A stretch of 64,000 nucleotides of DNA from Flammeovirga yaeyamensis (GCF_018736045.1 NZ_CP076132.1:3395501-3459500); one strand, 5' to 3'. Shown: positions 9,586 to 19,804, numbered from the stretch's first letter. A program made the numbers and translations. Notes: generated by a model not told the origin, from the letters alone.

Positions 9586-10224
9586 TTACCTAGCAATAGG
9601 AACGTAAGCAACTTTTTTGGTTTCAAAGAAATCTTCCTCGAAGATATCTGTCATTGGTGTTAAAGTGAATTTCTTCTTGTTTAATTTAGAGAACTCCTCT
9701 TTTAGATCGCCACCTTTCAAACAGATAATTCCGTTGTTTAATTCATGGCCTTGTTGGTGAGACACCTTTGTTCTCACCCATTTGTAAAGAACATCGATTC
9801 TAGTCACAGCTCTTGAAACCACAAAGTCATATTCTCCATCAACTTTTTCAGCACGAATTTGTTCTGCTATAACGTTAGTTAGACCAATTGTTTTCGCAAT
9901 TTCGTTAACTACATTGATTTTTTTCCCGATAGAATCTACCAAATGGAATTTTACTTTAGGGAAAAGAATGGCCAATGGAATACCTGGAAAGCCTCCGCCA
10001 GTTCCTACGTCTAGAATCTCACTACCAGGTTTAAACTCGATAATTTTAGCAATACTTAATGAATGAAGGATATGACGTTCATAAAGATTCTCAATATCTT
10101 TTCTTGAAATGACATTTACTTTCTCATTCCATTCTGCATAAAGATCTTGTAATTGTCTGAACTGATGTTTTTGTACATCGGTTAGATTGTCAAAATATTT
10201 CTCTATGATATCAATATTACCCAT
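9586..10224 (-). CDS. rsmG: 16S rRNA (guanine527-N7)-methyltransferase RsmG
   Basis: RsmG (GidB) methylates G527 of 16S rRNA using S-adenosylmethionine. The SAM-binding motif is ILDVGTGGGFPGIPLAILFP near residues 69-88. The family blocks NVISRKD near the N terminus and DFVVSRAVTRI in the middle are also present. The length of 212 residues is standard. It is first in the rsmG / polyprenyl synthase / menD operon. No exact TAnnTTTG box was found upstream in the gap at 10225-10759. Confidence 0.95.
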   Translation of the reverse strand: MGNIDIIEKYFDNLTDVQKHQFRQLQDLYAEWNEKVNVISRKDIENLYERHILHSLSIAKIIEFKPGSEILDVGTGGGFPGIPLAILFPKVKFHLVDSIGKKINVVNEIAKTIGLTNVIAEQIRAEKVDGEYDFVVSRAVTRIDVLYKWVRTKVSHQQGHELNNGIICLKGGDLKEEFSKLNKKKFTLTPMTDIFEEDFFETKKVAYVPIAR

Positions 10225-10759
10225 TCGAATATGCTTAAATTACTCGCCAATATAAATTACTTGATGAAGATCAGGGGAATTATAAAACTCTAATCATTCA
10301 TTCAATGCCAAAACTAATATATTTCGTTGATGTATTCTTCTTTTTTTGGCTTTCCTTTAAATTCATTGTCGATTTTTTTTCAATTAAAGCATCGAAAAAG
10401 GAATAATTCAGTTCAACTGTAATCTTTTGATGGAGAAAGATGACAGTTTTTCAATTTGAAAGTCATTTAAAATGAGTTCTCATCAACAATATCAAAGAAC
10501 TATTAGATATGAAGATTCATCAAATCATTTGATTATACAATGTAAGATTTATGAAGAATAATGATCTTAACGATTTATTATCGTGTAAACTAATGGTTTT
10601 GAGTATTTTTCATCTATAGAAATTCACTTAGAAGCTATTTTTCTATATTAATACATCAACATCAAAGTAAAATCATACATAGAACTGTACATGCATGGTG
10701 AACATTTTCTATTCATGTGATGTAGTAGAGGCAAACAATATCTCAAAAACCTATCGAAT
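10225..10759. other. Divergent intergenic region, 535 bp, no gene seen
   Basis: AT-rich gap between the rsmG operon and the STAS-like gene. I see no RNA gene, no strong hairpin with a T-tract and no exact -7 box. Both flanking promoters should be here. An open frame on the minus strand across 10648-11013 is a shadow of the STAS-like gene. Confidence 0.5.
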
Positions 10760-11158
10760 ATGACCAACTTTACCACTGATATGAACTCCAGGACTGGTGT
10801 GCTGAGTATAAGAATGAGGGGGTTCTTTCTTCCCGAACAATTTAATGAACACCTAGAGACAACATTACAGAGTATCCAAAATAATAAACCTAAAACGGTA
10901 TTATTAGATGCTCGATTTATAGAGTCTGGCTGGATGAGCTCTAACCCATGGATGGTGAGCTGGTATTTACCAAAGATCAAATTACTTAAAGTCGAAAATT
11001 TTGGTGTCATCATCGAAGATGAATGCGACCCTTTTACTCAATTTTCAATAATTAATTTAGAAAATTTATTAGAAAACGAGCCAAGTTTAAAAATAACATT
11101 ATTTGATTCGCCTGAGGAAGCTGCCATTTGGCAAAGAAAGATTTCTAAGGTGGCATAA
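10760..11158 (+). CDS. STAS-like (SpoIIAA-type) small protein
   Basis: A cytoplasmic protein of 132 residues with no named family that I can assign with certainty. The pattern fits a STAS/SpoIIAA-like fold: an N-terminal strand pair (TGVLSIRMRG), an amphipathic helix, the strand KTVLLDARF, a second helix and a C-terminal FDSPEEAAIW block of the kind that ends many STAS-like sensors. The gene at 56785 encodes a clear relative with the same layout (D-R, two Trp, hydrophobic I-K/Q-L block, FDSP near the C terminus). It is transcribed alone with its own terminator and lies about 0.75 kb from a SpoIIE-type phosphatase gene, the partner class STAS proteins often have. That partnership is inference. 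Confidence 0.55.
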   Translation: MTNFTTDMNSRTGVLSIRMRGFFLPEQFNEHLETTLQSIQNNKPKTVLLDARFIESGWMSSNPWMVSWYLPKIKLLKVENFGVIIEDECDPFTQFSIINLENLLENEPSLKITLFDSPEEAAIWQRKISKVA

Positions 11159-11207
11159 CAAAACATTAAAGGTTTTGGGTGGTTTGTTCACAGTTGCATA
11201 ACTGTAA

Positions 11208-11240
11208 GGGATCTCTAGGTCGGAGATCCCATTTTTTTTG
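11208..11240 (+). terminator. Intrinsic terminator after the STAS-like gene
   Basis: GGGATCTC / GAGATCCC stem with a 7-nt loop and a run of eight T. A smaller hairpin (CAGTT gcat AACTG) lies just before it. Confidence 0.9.
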
Positions 11241-11242
11241 TC

Positions 11243-11250
11243 TAATTTTG
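11243..11250 (+). promoter_or_regulatory. Promoter -7 box TAATTTTG
   Basis: Exact TAnnTTTG match directly after the preceding terminator and 50 nt before the ruvC ATG. No well-spaced -33 TTTG was found. Confidence 0.5.
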
Positions 11251-11300
11251 ATAGATCATATGTTTTATTATCCATATTTATGGAAGATCGGTAGTATTGA

Positions 11301-11864
11301 ATGAGACAAAAAGTGGAAGAGAAATTAATCTTGGGTATAGATCCAGGAACGCAAGAGATGGGATATGGTTTGATCTTGGTGAAAGGTCAAAAATTAAGTC
11401 TTGTACAATATGGAGTGATACATTTGAAGAAATATGCAAATCATGCGATCAAGCTTAGAAAGATCCATGAGAGAATAGCTCATTTGATTGAAGAATATGG
11501 TCCTGATGAAATGGCATTGGAGGCTCCTTTCGTTGGACAAAATATACAATCTGCGTTAAAATTAGGTAGAGCTCAAGGGGTTGCAATGTCTGCAGCCTTA
11601 ATTCGTGATATACCTATTACAGAATATGCTCCCAAAAAAGTAAAAGCTGCTGTAACAGGTAATGGTAATGCTTCTAAAGAACAGGTCGCTCATATGCTGA
11701 TGAAACTTCTAAAGTTTAAAGTTGAAGACAATGTCCTTTTGGATGCCACTGATGCTTTGGGGGTGGCCGTTTGTCATTCTTACCAAAAGGGTCAAAATGT
11801 TTCAACTAAAAAATCTTGGTCAGCATTTTTAAAAGAAAATCCAGATCGGTTATCAAAAAAATAG
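11301..11864 (+). CDS. ruvC: Holliday junction endonuclease RuvC
   Basis: RuvC cuts four-way DNA junctions during recombination repair. The acidic catalytic residues are visible: D14 in LGIDPGTQ, E74 in ALEAPF, and D148 and D151 in LLDATDAL. The protein of 187 residues is of normal length. It stands alone, without ruvA or ruvB nearby, as is common in Bacteroidota. It has its own promoter and converges on the SpoIIE phosphatase gene across a hairpin that begins at its stop codon. Confidence 0.95.
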   Translation: MRQKVEEKLILGIDPGTQEMGYGLILVKGQKLSLVQYGVIHLKKYANHAIKLRKIHERIAHLIEEYGPDEMALEAPFVGQNIQSALKLGRAQGVAMSAALIRDIPITEYAPKKVKAAVTGNGNASKEQVAHMLMKLLKFKVEDNVLLDATDALGVAVCHSYQKGQNVSTKKSWSAFLKENPDRLSKK

Positions 11865-11897
11865 AGGTCATTTCAGTTTTATTTGAAACAACCTCTA
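11862..11897. terminator. Terminator between ruvC and the SpoIIE phosphatase gene
   Basis: TAGAGGT / ACCTCTA pairs at the base and TTTCA / TGAAA above it, with a small CA/CA internal loop. The ruvC stop TAG (11862-11864) is the first three bases of the stem. T-rich sequence downstream is short, so strength is uncertain. Confidence 0.6.
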
Positions 11898-11903
11898 AGG
11901 GTT

Positions 11904-14456
11904 TTATACATTTAGGATTTCATCAATACTCGAAAGGTCTAATGTAATCCTTTTAGTTTCTTTTTTAGGTTGGAATCCTATAATCAGAATATCATCTGTC
12001 TGACTGTGTTCTCCCATCCATTCATCAATTTTTATGGCCATTAGAGATTTTTGAACATACATCGGCTTATCCGCAATATTGCTCATCAACTCTCTAAACG
12101 TTTTCTTGTAGAATTTCCTCCCTTCAGGACCTCCAAATTGATCTTGATAACCATCCGTACACATGTAAAAAGATAGAATATCACCTCTTCTTGATAAATC
12201 AATAGTGTGTTCTTTAAATTTCTCGTATTCTTTCTTTTTAAAGATATGTCCACCAATAGATTGTTTATTACCATCAATTACATCAATTAAATTCGCTCCT
12301 CCTTCCCTTCTTACTAAATAAAGTGGATGATGTGCACCGGCAAACTTTAAAACATTGGACGATTCGTCTAAAATACAAATACCAATATCCATTCCGTCCT
12401 TATTATTCATTTTGTCTTGTTTCAGTACAACTCGAATACGAACATGTAATTCATCAAGTAACTCAGCAGGTGATGTAAACTTTTTAGAATTCACCAAATT
12501 AGATAAAATCTCTCTTCCAAGAATTGACATAAAGGCCCCCGGAACACCATGTCCTGTACAATCAGCTACCGCCATATAGATCAGATCACCTTTTTGTTCG
12601 AACCAATAGAAATCTCCACTAACAATATCTTTTGGTCTGTAAAAAACAAAAGCATCGTTAAAAGAAGATCTTATCAATGAAATATTAGGTAATAATGCTT
12701 GTTGAATTCGCTTAGCATACTGAATACTAGAAGTCTGCTGCTTATTTTTTTCTTCCAACTGCAACAAAGTACCTTGTAGGATTTCATTATTATCAAGTAG
12801 TTGCTGACGATGTTTGTCTATCTCTGCAGTTTTTGCTTCCACTTGAGATTCCATATTCTGATAATTTACCGCAGTATCTAAAGCGTTAATCAGATAAGTC
12901 ACAATACTTCCCAACATGTTAATTTGAACATCAGAATAAGCATTAATATGTTCACTATGTACCGCTAAAACACCCAATTTCTTTGAAGATGAAGTCAATG
13001 GTAAATACACTAATGAATTTACTCTTTCTGATGTTGTAACAGGTAGGAAATGTTTCAACTCAGGAGATGATAAAAAGTTATTAGAAACAATTGGTTCTTG
13101 TCTCTCATAACACTGAACCCCTAAATGATTATTTTCTGAAATTGATCTATCAAAAGCATAAGGTTTACCTTCAACACTATAACCTCTGTAATGAAGTTTA
13201 TTTTCTTGATAGATACCAATTAAAAATGAATTGAATTCTAACGTATTATTTAGAGAGTGATAGAACTCTTGTACAATTTTATCCACTTTTAAATGCTTAC
13301 TGATTTTGGCTCCAATTTGACGAATTGTTTCAATTTTATCATACGTCTGAGCAAGTTCTTCTTTTTGAATTTCAATCTCCTCAGTCCTTTCATTCATCCT
13401 TTCAATCATATAATTAAAATCGTTGGATAAATCACCTATTTCATCCTTTGTTTTAATCGTATATAATTCGCCAATAAAATCATCCTCTACAATTTTCTGA
13501 ATAGATTTTGATAATTTATTGATAGGCTTACCTAGTCTACTTAGTAAATAGAAAAGTAGAATTGCATTTACTGATAATATTGACAGTGCAAAAACTATTA
13601 ACACTACAATATTTAGTTTTTTCCAAAAATTATTATAATCAACAATTAAATGATGAATACTTTTTAGTTTTCCCTCAATTGCAGCTAATTGAGTATCCAG
13701 ACGATCTTTAATTCCAGGGTGTCCATAAAAACCTAGTTGCTCATCTAATTTTACTAAAGCACGGAAATTTTCTCTGTACTTTTCTAATGCTCCATTTAGA
13801 TAAATCTTTCCATATTTATCAATAGACATTCGACTAATATCTCCTATAAGTTGATCGACAACTTTGCTTAACTTTTCTTCATATTGCGTATCTTTTCTTA
13901 AGATATAATCCTTCTCATGTCTTCTTAACATAAGAATTTTAACTTGATCAAGTGAGTATCCAGAGTTCATCACAGAATAGATAGAACGCCTCATGTCGCC
14001 CTCTGTACCATAACTTTTAAAACCTCTTTTCAACTGTACAGAAACCAAGCTATCGAAAATCGTTGAATAAGATTGAAGGTCTTTTTCCAGTTCCCTTAAT
14101 TCAGGAATCACCTTAGCGGAATGTACATAAGAATTAGTGTACATCTCCTCTAGTTTTTCTTGAATTTTATTTAAATTTTCTTCGTGAGTGGTTAGATAAT
14201 CATTTTCCTTAGTTTCATAAAAAGACGGGTTAATTGTCTCTGTTAAAAGAAATGATTGTTTATCTGATTTTAGATCTTGAATGTTGGATGTAATTTCATC
14301 CAATTCCAACGCTACTTGTTCTGCTTTATTCGTTACACTTCGAATATAAGCATATACTGAAAATAATAAGAAAATGATTAAAATGTTGGCTGCAAAAGAC
14401 CAGATTAGTCTTGTCTTTATACTTTTAGCTTGTCTTTTTTTGGGAGTTAGTTTCAT
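11904..14456 (-). CDS. Membrane sensor SpoIIE-type serine phosphatase (sensor-HAMP-GAF-coiled coil-PP2C)
   Basis: A membrane receptor with a phosphatase output. TM1 (about residues 19-40) and TM2 (about 283-305) enclose a long helical extracytoplasmic domain. The strings RRHEKDYILR and LGFYGHPGIKDRL recall helical bimodular sensor domains. HAMP (about 305-360), GAF (about 378-535) and a coiled coil follow. The SpoIIE/PP2C domain (about 600-850) keeps the metal motifs SGDFYW and ADCTGHGVPGAFMS. Such domains dephosphorylate STAS-type anti-anti-sigma proteins or related switches. The gene is 11 bp downstream of a PstS-like binding-protein gene in one operon, which suggests that the binding protein feeds a ligand signal to the sensor domain. 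No kinase or sigma partner is adjacent. Confidence 0.85.
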   Translation of the reverse strand: MKLTPKKRQAKSIKTRLIWSFAANILIIFLLFSVYAYIRSVTNKAEQVALELDEITSNIQDLKSDKQSFLLTETINPSFYETKENDYLTTHEENLNKIQEKLEEMYTNSYVHSAKVIPELRELEKDLQSYSTIFDSLVSVQLKRGFKSYGTEGDMRRSIYSVMNSGYSLDQVKILMLRRHEKDYILRKDTQYEEKLSKVVDQLIGDISRMSIDKYGKIYLNGALEKYRENFRALVKLDEQLGFYGHPGIKDRLDTQLAAIEGKLKSIHHLIVDYNNFWKKLNIVVLIVFALSILSVNAILLFYLLSRLGKPINKLSKSIQKIVEDDFIGELYTIKTKDEIGDLSNDFNYMIERMNERTEEIEIQKEELAQTYDKIETIRQIGAKISKHLKVDKIVQEFYHSLNNTLEFNSFLIGIYQENKLHYRGYSVEGKPYAFDRSISENNHLGVQCYERQEPIVSNNFLSSPELKHFLPVTTSERVNSLVYLPLTSSSKKLGVLAVHSEHINAYSDVQINMLGSIVTYLINALDTAVNYQNMESQVEAKTAEIDKHRQQLLDNNEILQGTLLQLEEKNKQQTSSIQYAKRIQQALLPNISLIRSSFNDAFVFYRPKDIVSGDFYWFEQKGDLIYMAVADCTGHGVPGAFMSILGREILSNLVNSKKFTSPAELLDELHVRIRVVLKQDKMNNKDGMDIGICILDESSNVLKFAGAHHPLYLVRREGGANLIDVIDGNKQSIGGHIFKKKEYEKFKEHTIDLSRRGDILSFYMCTDGYQDQFGGPEGRKFYKKTFRELMSNIADKPMYVQKSLMAIKIDEWMGEHSQTDDILIIGFQPKKETKRITLDLSSIDEILNV

Positions 14457-14467
14457 GGCTTTTTGAG

Positions 14468-15298
14468 TTAGAATACTGGAATATATCCTTTGTGAGCTAT
14501 TATTTGTTGACCTTTATCTGATAAAGCAAAACTTACAAATGAAGTTACTTTTGATTTATCAGAAATTCTGTAATAAAAATAAAGAGGTCTTGAGAGTGGA
14601 TATGTTTTACTTAATGCATTTCTAAATGATGGGTAAACGTAATTCCCTCCTTTTTCACTAATAGATAAAGGTTGTACCACTTCTTCTACATATGCGATAC
14701 CGCAATAACCAATAGCCCCTTTGATCTTGCTTACATTCTCCACAACACCTGCATTCGAATGTACTTCAATATAATCTTCTGGAAGTTCATCACTTTTTAC
14801 CACAACGGATGTCATAAAACCATAACTACCAGAATTTTTATCCCTAGAAATGACGGTTATTGGGAGGTTTTCTCCTCCAAGTTGTGACCAATTCGTAATT
14901 TGCCCTTTATATATTTTTATTAATTGTGTGAGCGTAAGCTTTGTTACTGAGTTAGAAGGATGAGTAATAATAGACAATGCATCGTAGGCAATCACCTTTT
15001 CAATTAACTGATCGATATTCTCTTCTATATTGGTTTTTTCAGTTGATTTCACTTTTCTAGAAGACAATGCCAATTCTGTCTCAAAGCTTTTTAACCCTTT
15101 GAAGCCAAGAGAACTACCTCCCCCTACTACTTCAACAGGCTCATTACTATTGTCGTAATTATTAGCAAGTGCTGTGACTAAAGGAAGCATCGTATCACTC
15201 CCTTTTGTGTTTAGTATTTCTTGAGCTGATAGTTGTTTACCAAAAATGACAATTGAGAAGAGCGTGATAAAAGTCAACCCCTTTGTTGAAATATTCAT
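14468..15298 (-). CDS. PstS-like phosphate-binding periplasmic protein
   Basis: A secreted solute-binding protein of the PstS type (276 residues). After a Sec signal peptide (ending near KQLSAQ), the mature protein has GSDTMLPLVTALA, the VVGGGSSLGFKGL ligand loop with Ser/Gly residues, and ISRDKNSGSYGFM, the second anion-binding segment typical of PstS. The frame extends to a TTG at 15325, but the ATG at 15298 starts a normal signal peptide and is preferred. There is no pstC, pstA or pstB next to it. Instead it is first in a two-gene operon with the membrane SpoIIE phosphatase, so it may act in sensing and not in uptake. Phosphate as ligand is inferred from the family. Confidence 0.8.
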   Translation of the reverse strand: MNISTKGLTFITLFSIVIFGKQLSAQEILNTKGSDTMLPLVTALANNYDNSNEPVEVVGGGSSLGFKGLKSFETELALSSRKVKSTEKTNIEENIDQLIEKVIAYDALSIITHPSNSVTKLTLTQLIKIYKGQITNWSQLGGENLPITVISRDKNSGSYGFMTSVVVKSDELPEDYIEVHSNAGVVENVSKIKGAIGYCGIAYVEEVVQPLSISEKGGNYVYPSFRNALSKTYPLSRPLYFYYRISDKSKVTSFVSFALSDKGQQIIAHKGYIPVF

Positions 15299-15430
15299 TT
15301 TGCTTAATTTAATTTTGTTACGCAAATATTGATTTCTGATGTTACATTATTCGTAACAGAGTTTTACATTTTAATCACTACTCATTGCATTCATTTAAGA
15401 AAAAAATGTAATAATTTTAGACGAATTTCA

Positions 15431-15438
15431 TACTTTTG
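15431..15438 (+). promoter_or_regulatory. Promoter -7 box TACTTTTG
   Basis: Exact TAnnTTTG match 43 nt before the acyltransferase ATG at 15481. A TTG at 15436, formally an upstream start, lies inside the box, which supports the later ATG as the real start. Confidence 0.6.
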
Positions 15439-15480
15439 TTGATTATCAATGTATTCACTAATGAACTTAATGTTAATAAT

Positions 15481-16038
15481 ATGATAAAACTGTGGGTGTG
15501 GCTTTTCAAATTTTTTGGTTGGAAAGTGACAGGAGAGGTTCCATATCATTTAAAAAAATGTGTTGTTGTAGTTGGACCACACACTAGTTTTTGGGACTTT
15601 ATGGTAGGCGTTCCTGCTCGAGCTATATTAGGTTTAGAGTCAAAATATTTTATCAAAAGTGATCTATGTAAAGGACCTCTAGGCAAACTACTGATCAAGT
15701 TAGGAGCAATTCCTGTAGACAGAAAGAAAAATAACACTCGTTTAGTGGACTTAGCAATCAATGAGTTTAATGCTCGTGAAGAATTGATTATAGCAGTAAC
15801 TCCTGAAGGAACAAGGTCTTACAGTCCTAAATGGAAAAGCGGTTTTTGGCATATTGCTAGAGGAGCAAATATTCCTATTATTATGATTGGTTTCTGTTTT
15901 AAAAGAAAAGAAGTAGTCATTGGAGATTATTTCATGCCATCTGATGATAAGGAAGCTGATATTCTTAAAATCAAAACATATTTAAGCGACTTTACAGGAA
16001 AGCATCCAGAAAAAGGAATACTTAAATCAGAATTATAG
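15481..16038 (+). CDS. 1-acyl-glycerol-3-phosphate acyltransferase-like protein (PlsC family)
   Basis: A short acyltransferase of the PlsC/LPLAT superfamily, expected to transfer an acyl chain to a lysophospholipid or similar acceptor at the inner membrane. The catalytic HxxxxD motif is H34-D39 in GPHTSFWD. The acceptor-binding PEGTRS motif is near residue 118, and GAIPVDR stands in the usual position between them. At 185 residues it is shorter than classical PlsC (about 240) and resembles compact acyltransferases of the same superfamily. An N-terminal hydrophobic stretch can serve as anchor. The start at 15481 is chosen because the upstream TTG lies in the promoter box. It converges on the ABC-F gene with a shared terminator. 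Confidence 0.85.
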   Translation: MIKLWVWLFKFFGWKVTGEVPYHLKKCVVVVGPHTSFWDFMVGVPARAILGLESKYFIKSDLCKGPLGKLLIKLGAIPVDRKKNNTRLVDLAINEFNAREELIIAVTPEGTRSYSPKWKSGFWHIARGANIPIIMIGFCFKRKEVVIGDYFMPSDDKEADILKIKTYLSDFTGKHPEKGILKSEL

Positions 16039-16065
16039 TTCAAACCACTATTTGATCTAGTATAT

Positions 16066-16106
16066 AAAAAAGAAGGCCGAATCAAGTTATATTGATTCGG
16101 CCTTTT
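16066..16106. terminator. Bidirectional terminator
   Basis: AAGGCCGAATCAA / TTGATTCGGCCTT (13 bp) with loop GTTATA, flanked by A-run and T-run. It serves the convergent plsC-like and ABC-F genes. Confidence 0.9.
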
Positions 16107-16126
16107 ATATATCTATCAGTTATCTA

Positions 16127-17749
<1,623 letters not shown>

Positions 17750-17817
17750 TTATGAGATTTTCAATGTAGGTGCAAAAGTAGGATTTTGTGTTAAAGTATA
17801 AAAATTTGAGATATAAA

Positions 17818-17825
17818 TAGTTTTG
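17818..17825 (+). promoter_or_regulatory. Promoter -7 box TAGTTTTG
   Basis: Exact TAnnTTTG match about 73 nt before the ATG at 17898. The TTG at 17823, formally an upstream start, lies in the box. Confidence 0.55.
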
Positions 17826-17897
17826 AATAAAACGATTAAATATAAGTTTTTATCCTTCAAATTCTCTATTTATGTTTCTAATAAACTAAATTGCCGT

Positions 17898-18152
17898 ATG
17901 AATGAACAAATCGCGGTATTAATCAAAAAATATAAAGACCTTTCTAAAGAGTCTGAACATGAAGCTGCTGCTAAAATCACGAAAGAATTTGTCTCAGGTA
18001 AATTTAGAGAAAGAGTGATAGAGGCTGCTTTTGAAATGCTTGCAGAAAGTGATAAATATGATGAAGACCACCCTCTAGGTGGATATTATTATGTAATTTA
18101 TGAAATGCTTCATGCTGGAGCATATTTATTAGCAAAAGAAGATAAAAGTTAA
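17898..18152 (+). CDS. Small acidic protein of unknown function
   Basis: I do not recognise this 84-residue protein. It is charged and predicted mostly helical, with KYKDLSKESEHEAAAKITKEF near the N terminus and a more distinctive DEDHPLGGYYYVIYEMLHAG stretch near the C terminus. There is no signal peptide. The frame could begin at a TTG at 17823, but that codon lies in a promoter box, so the ATG at 17898 is used. It is 6 bp upstream of the DUF3467 gene and surely shares its transcript, so the two may work together. Confidence 0.7.
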   Translation: MNEQIAVLIKKYKDLSKESEHEAAAKITKEFVSGKFRERVIEAAFEMLAESDKYDEDHPLGGYYYVIYEMLHAGAYLLAKEDKS

Positions 18153-18158
18153 GATATC

Positions 18159-18479
18159 ATGGATCAAGAAAAGAAACCAGAAAATCAAATCAATATTGAA
18201 CTTACTGATGATGTAGCTGAAGGTACTTATGCGAACTTAGCTATGATTGCTCACTCTAATTCTGAGTTTGTGATCGATTTTATTCGTATGATGCCCGGCT
18301 TACCTAAAGCAAAAGTAAAATCAAGAATTATCCTAACACCAGAACATGCTAAGAGACTGTATATGGCACTTCAGGATAACCTAAAAAAATATGAAGCTCA
18401 GTTTGGACCAATTGGTAAAACTGAAGAGGCTCCAAAATTTCCAATGAATTTTGGAATGACAAACCAAGAGCCACAATAA
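18159..18479 (+). CDS. DUF3467 family protein
   Basis: This 106-residue cytoplasmic protein matches DUF3467, a family common in Bacteroidota without a settled role. Recognised family blocks are AEGTYANLAMIAHSNSEFVI and the segment RMMPGLPKAKVKSRIILTPEHAK. It is the second gene of a two-gene operon with the small protein at 17898. The C-terminal tail is rich in Pro, Met and Asn and looks unstructured. Its stop codon forms the left end of a perfect palindromic terminator shared with csaA. Confidence 0.85.
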   Translation: MDQEKKPENQINIELTDDVAEGTYANLAMIAHSNSEFVIDFIRMMPGLPKAKVKSRIILTPEHAKRLYMALQDNLKKYEAQFGPIGKTEEAPKFPMNFGMTNQEPQ

Positions 18480-18518
18480 CAAAAAAGGACACATTTTAAA
18501 ATGTGTCCTTTTTTGTTA
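18477..18518. terminator. Perfect 42-bp palindromic bidirectional terminator carrying both stops
   Basis: The two 21-nt arms are exact inverted repeats with no extra loop bases (core AAAAAAGGACACATTTT and its complement). The outermost three bases on each side are the stop codons of the DUF3467 gene (18477-18479) and of csaA (complement of 18516-18518). Confidence 0.92.
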
Positions 18519-18848
18519 CCCAATTTTTTGACCATTCGCCACAGGATTGTCCATAGTAATTAAGTTCACTTCTTTGTCTTCTCCTATAGCTCCCATCACC
18601 AAACATTCCGACATAAAATTGGCAATTTGTTTAGGTGGGAAATTCACCACGGCGACCACCTGCTTTCCAACAAGTTCTTTGGGTTGATATACTTTAGTGA
18701 TTTGAGCAGACGATTTTTTAACTCCAATATCCTCACCAAAATCAATTTTTAATTTATAAGCAGGGTTCCTTACCTCCTCAAACACTTCAGCGTGAATAAT
18801 AGTCCCTACTCTCATATCAATCTTAGTAAAATCGTCCCAACCTATCAT
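18516..18848 (-). CDS. csaA: CsaA-like tRNA-binding-domain protein
   Basis: A 110-residue protein made of one OB-fold tRNA-binding domain (the EMAP-II/Trbp111 type). CsaA has been described as a chaperone linked to protein export. Diagnostic strings are FTKIDMRVGTI near the N terminus, YKLKIDFGEDIGVKKSSAQIT in the middle and VVAVVNFPPKQIANFMSECLV towards the end. The length matches the family. Its ATG overlaps the stop of the upstream helical-repeat protein gene by 4 bp, so the two are translationally coupled. It ends in the palindromic terminator shared with the DUF3467 gene. Confidence 0.9.
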   Translation of the reverse strand: MIGWDDFTKIDMRVGTIIHAEVFEEVRNPAYKLKIDFGEDIGVKKSSAQITKVYQPKELVGKQVVAVVNFPPKQIANFMSECLVMGAIGEDKEVNLITMDNPVANGQKIG

Positions 18849-19750
18849 TTGTTTGATATCTTTTTAATGTTTCCGTCCTTACTTAATTTCACCTGAATTT
18901 CTTTTAATTCTTTAGCCCCATAAGTATTTATTTCTCTATACCTCATGGATGCTTGTAGATTTCTTCCCTTCTCGTAAACCGTTGTTTCTACGTGTTCAAA
19001 AGACTCAGGATCGTTCATATTTTTCTTCACCTCTTCTACTACAGCGATAATTGCTCCTTCATCGTCGAGTAATGAGGCTATTTTTTCTTTTTCATTTATC
19101 TGATCAGACAAGCTTGCAATTTTTTTGGTATCAAAATCCTGATCAACTTCTGCAAGTAGATCTCGGGCATCATCAAATTCTTTTTCTGCCATCAATTTTT
19201 CTACTTTTTCAATTTTTAACTCGTTGTCTAAATCATCTATTTTTGATAATAATAGATCTCTCTTCTTTTTAGAATAAGACGTATCAATTTTAGCATAATA
19301 TACTTTAGCTTTATCTACATTTCGCTCTTTAATATATACTTTAGTCTTATTGATGTTTTCTTCTAAAGTCGCTGTAGATAATTTATATCTTAATCGATCC
19401 ACTTCCTCTTTCTTATAATCATTTGAAATGAGGCTTAAGAATTTTTCTGCTGATCCATACCAACCTTTCTTCAAACTTAGTTTAGCTTGAGTCATAGCTG
19501 TCTCATTCAACTGGTTCTTCAGAATTATTACGCTATCCTTTTTGTAGTCACTTGATAATAAAGATAACTGAAGCTTGGCTTGTTGTAAACTTTCCAGTTT
19601 TCCTTGTTTTAGAAAACCTTGAATGTTCACAAACCTACTATCATCAAACTGTAGTGTATTCTTGATTTCTCCGGCATAAAAGAAATAAAATATAGCTGCT
19701 CCACCACCAACAAAAAATAATAGAAATACGATTAGTAATCCCTTTTTCAT
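18845..19750 (-). CDS. Membrane-anchored helical-repeat protein, unknown function
   Basis: Function not recognised. The 301-residue protein starts with one membrane helix (about residues 4-25) and continues outside the cytoplasm. Residues about 50-225 hold at least four degenerate repeats of about 40 residues, each ending in a motif such as SSDYKKD, SNDYKKE, DTSYSKK or DQDFDTK, which looks like a TPR-like helical solenoid. The last 70 residues form a separate domain with VKKNMNDPESFEHV and a following beta segment, a block also seen in small lipoproteins and phage proteins of unknown role. It is translationally coupled to csaA (4-bp overlap). A -7 box lies about 47 nt upstream. Confidence 0.75.
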   Translation of the reverse strand: MKKGLLIVFLLFFVGGGAAIFYFFYAGEIKNTLQFDDSRFVNIQGFLKQGKLESLQQAKLQLSLLSSDYKKDSVIILKNQLNETAMTQAKLSLKKGWYGSAEKFLSLISNDYKKEEVDRLRYKLSTATLEENINKTKVYIKERNVDKAKVYYAKIDTSYSKKKRDLLLSKIDDLDNELKIEKVEKLMAEKEFDDARDLLAEVDQDFDTKKIASLSDQINEKEKIASLLDDEGAIIAVVEEVKKNMNDPESFEHVETTVYEKGRNLQASMRYREINTYGAKELKEIQVKLSKDGNIKKISNK

Positions 19751-19796
19751 AAAAAATAAGTGTTTGTTTTAAAAAAGTTAGTCTCAAAAATGTTTC

Positions 19797-19804
19797 CAAA
19801 ATTA
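19797..19804 (-). promoter_or_regulatory. Promoter -7 box TAATTTTG
   Basis: Exact TAnnTTTG on the minus strand (CAAAATTA as read on plus), 46 nt before the ATG of the helical-repeat protein gene. Confidence 0.55.

Noticed and set aside
10648-11013. Minus-strand frame of 121 codons
   Set aside because: It covers the STAS-like gene, which has a paralog and a matching terminator; the minus frame has neither.
18477-18518. Perfect palindrome considered as a phage attachment site or regulator operator
   Set aside because: Its place between two convergent stops, with A- and T-runs at its ends, is fully explained by a bidirectional terminator; no integrase is near.
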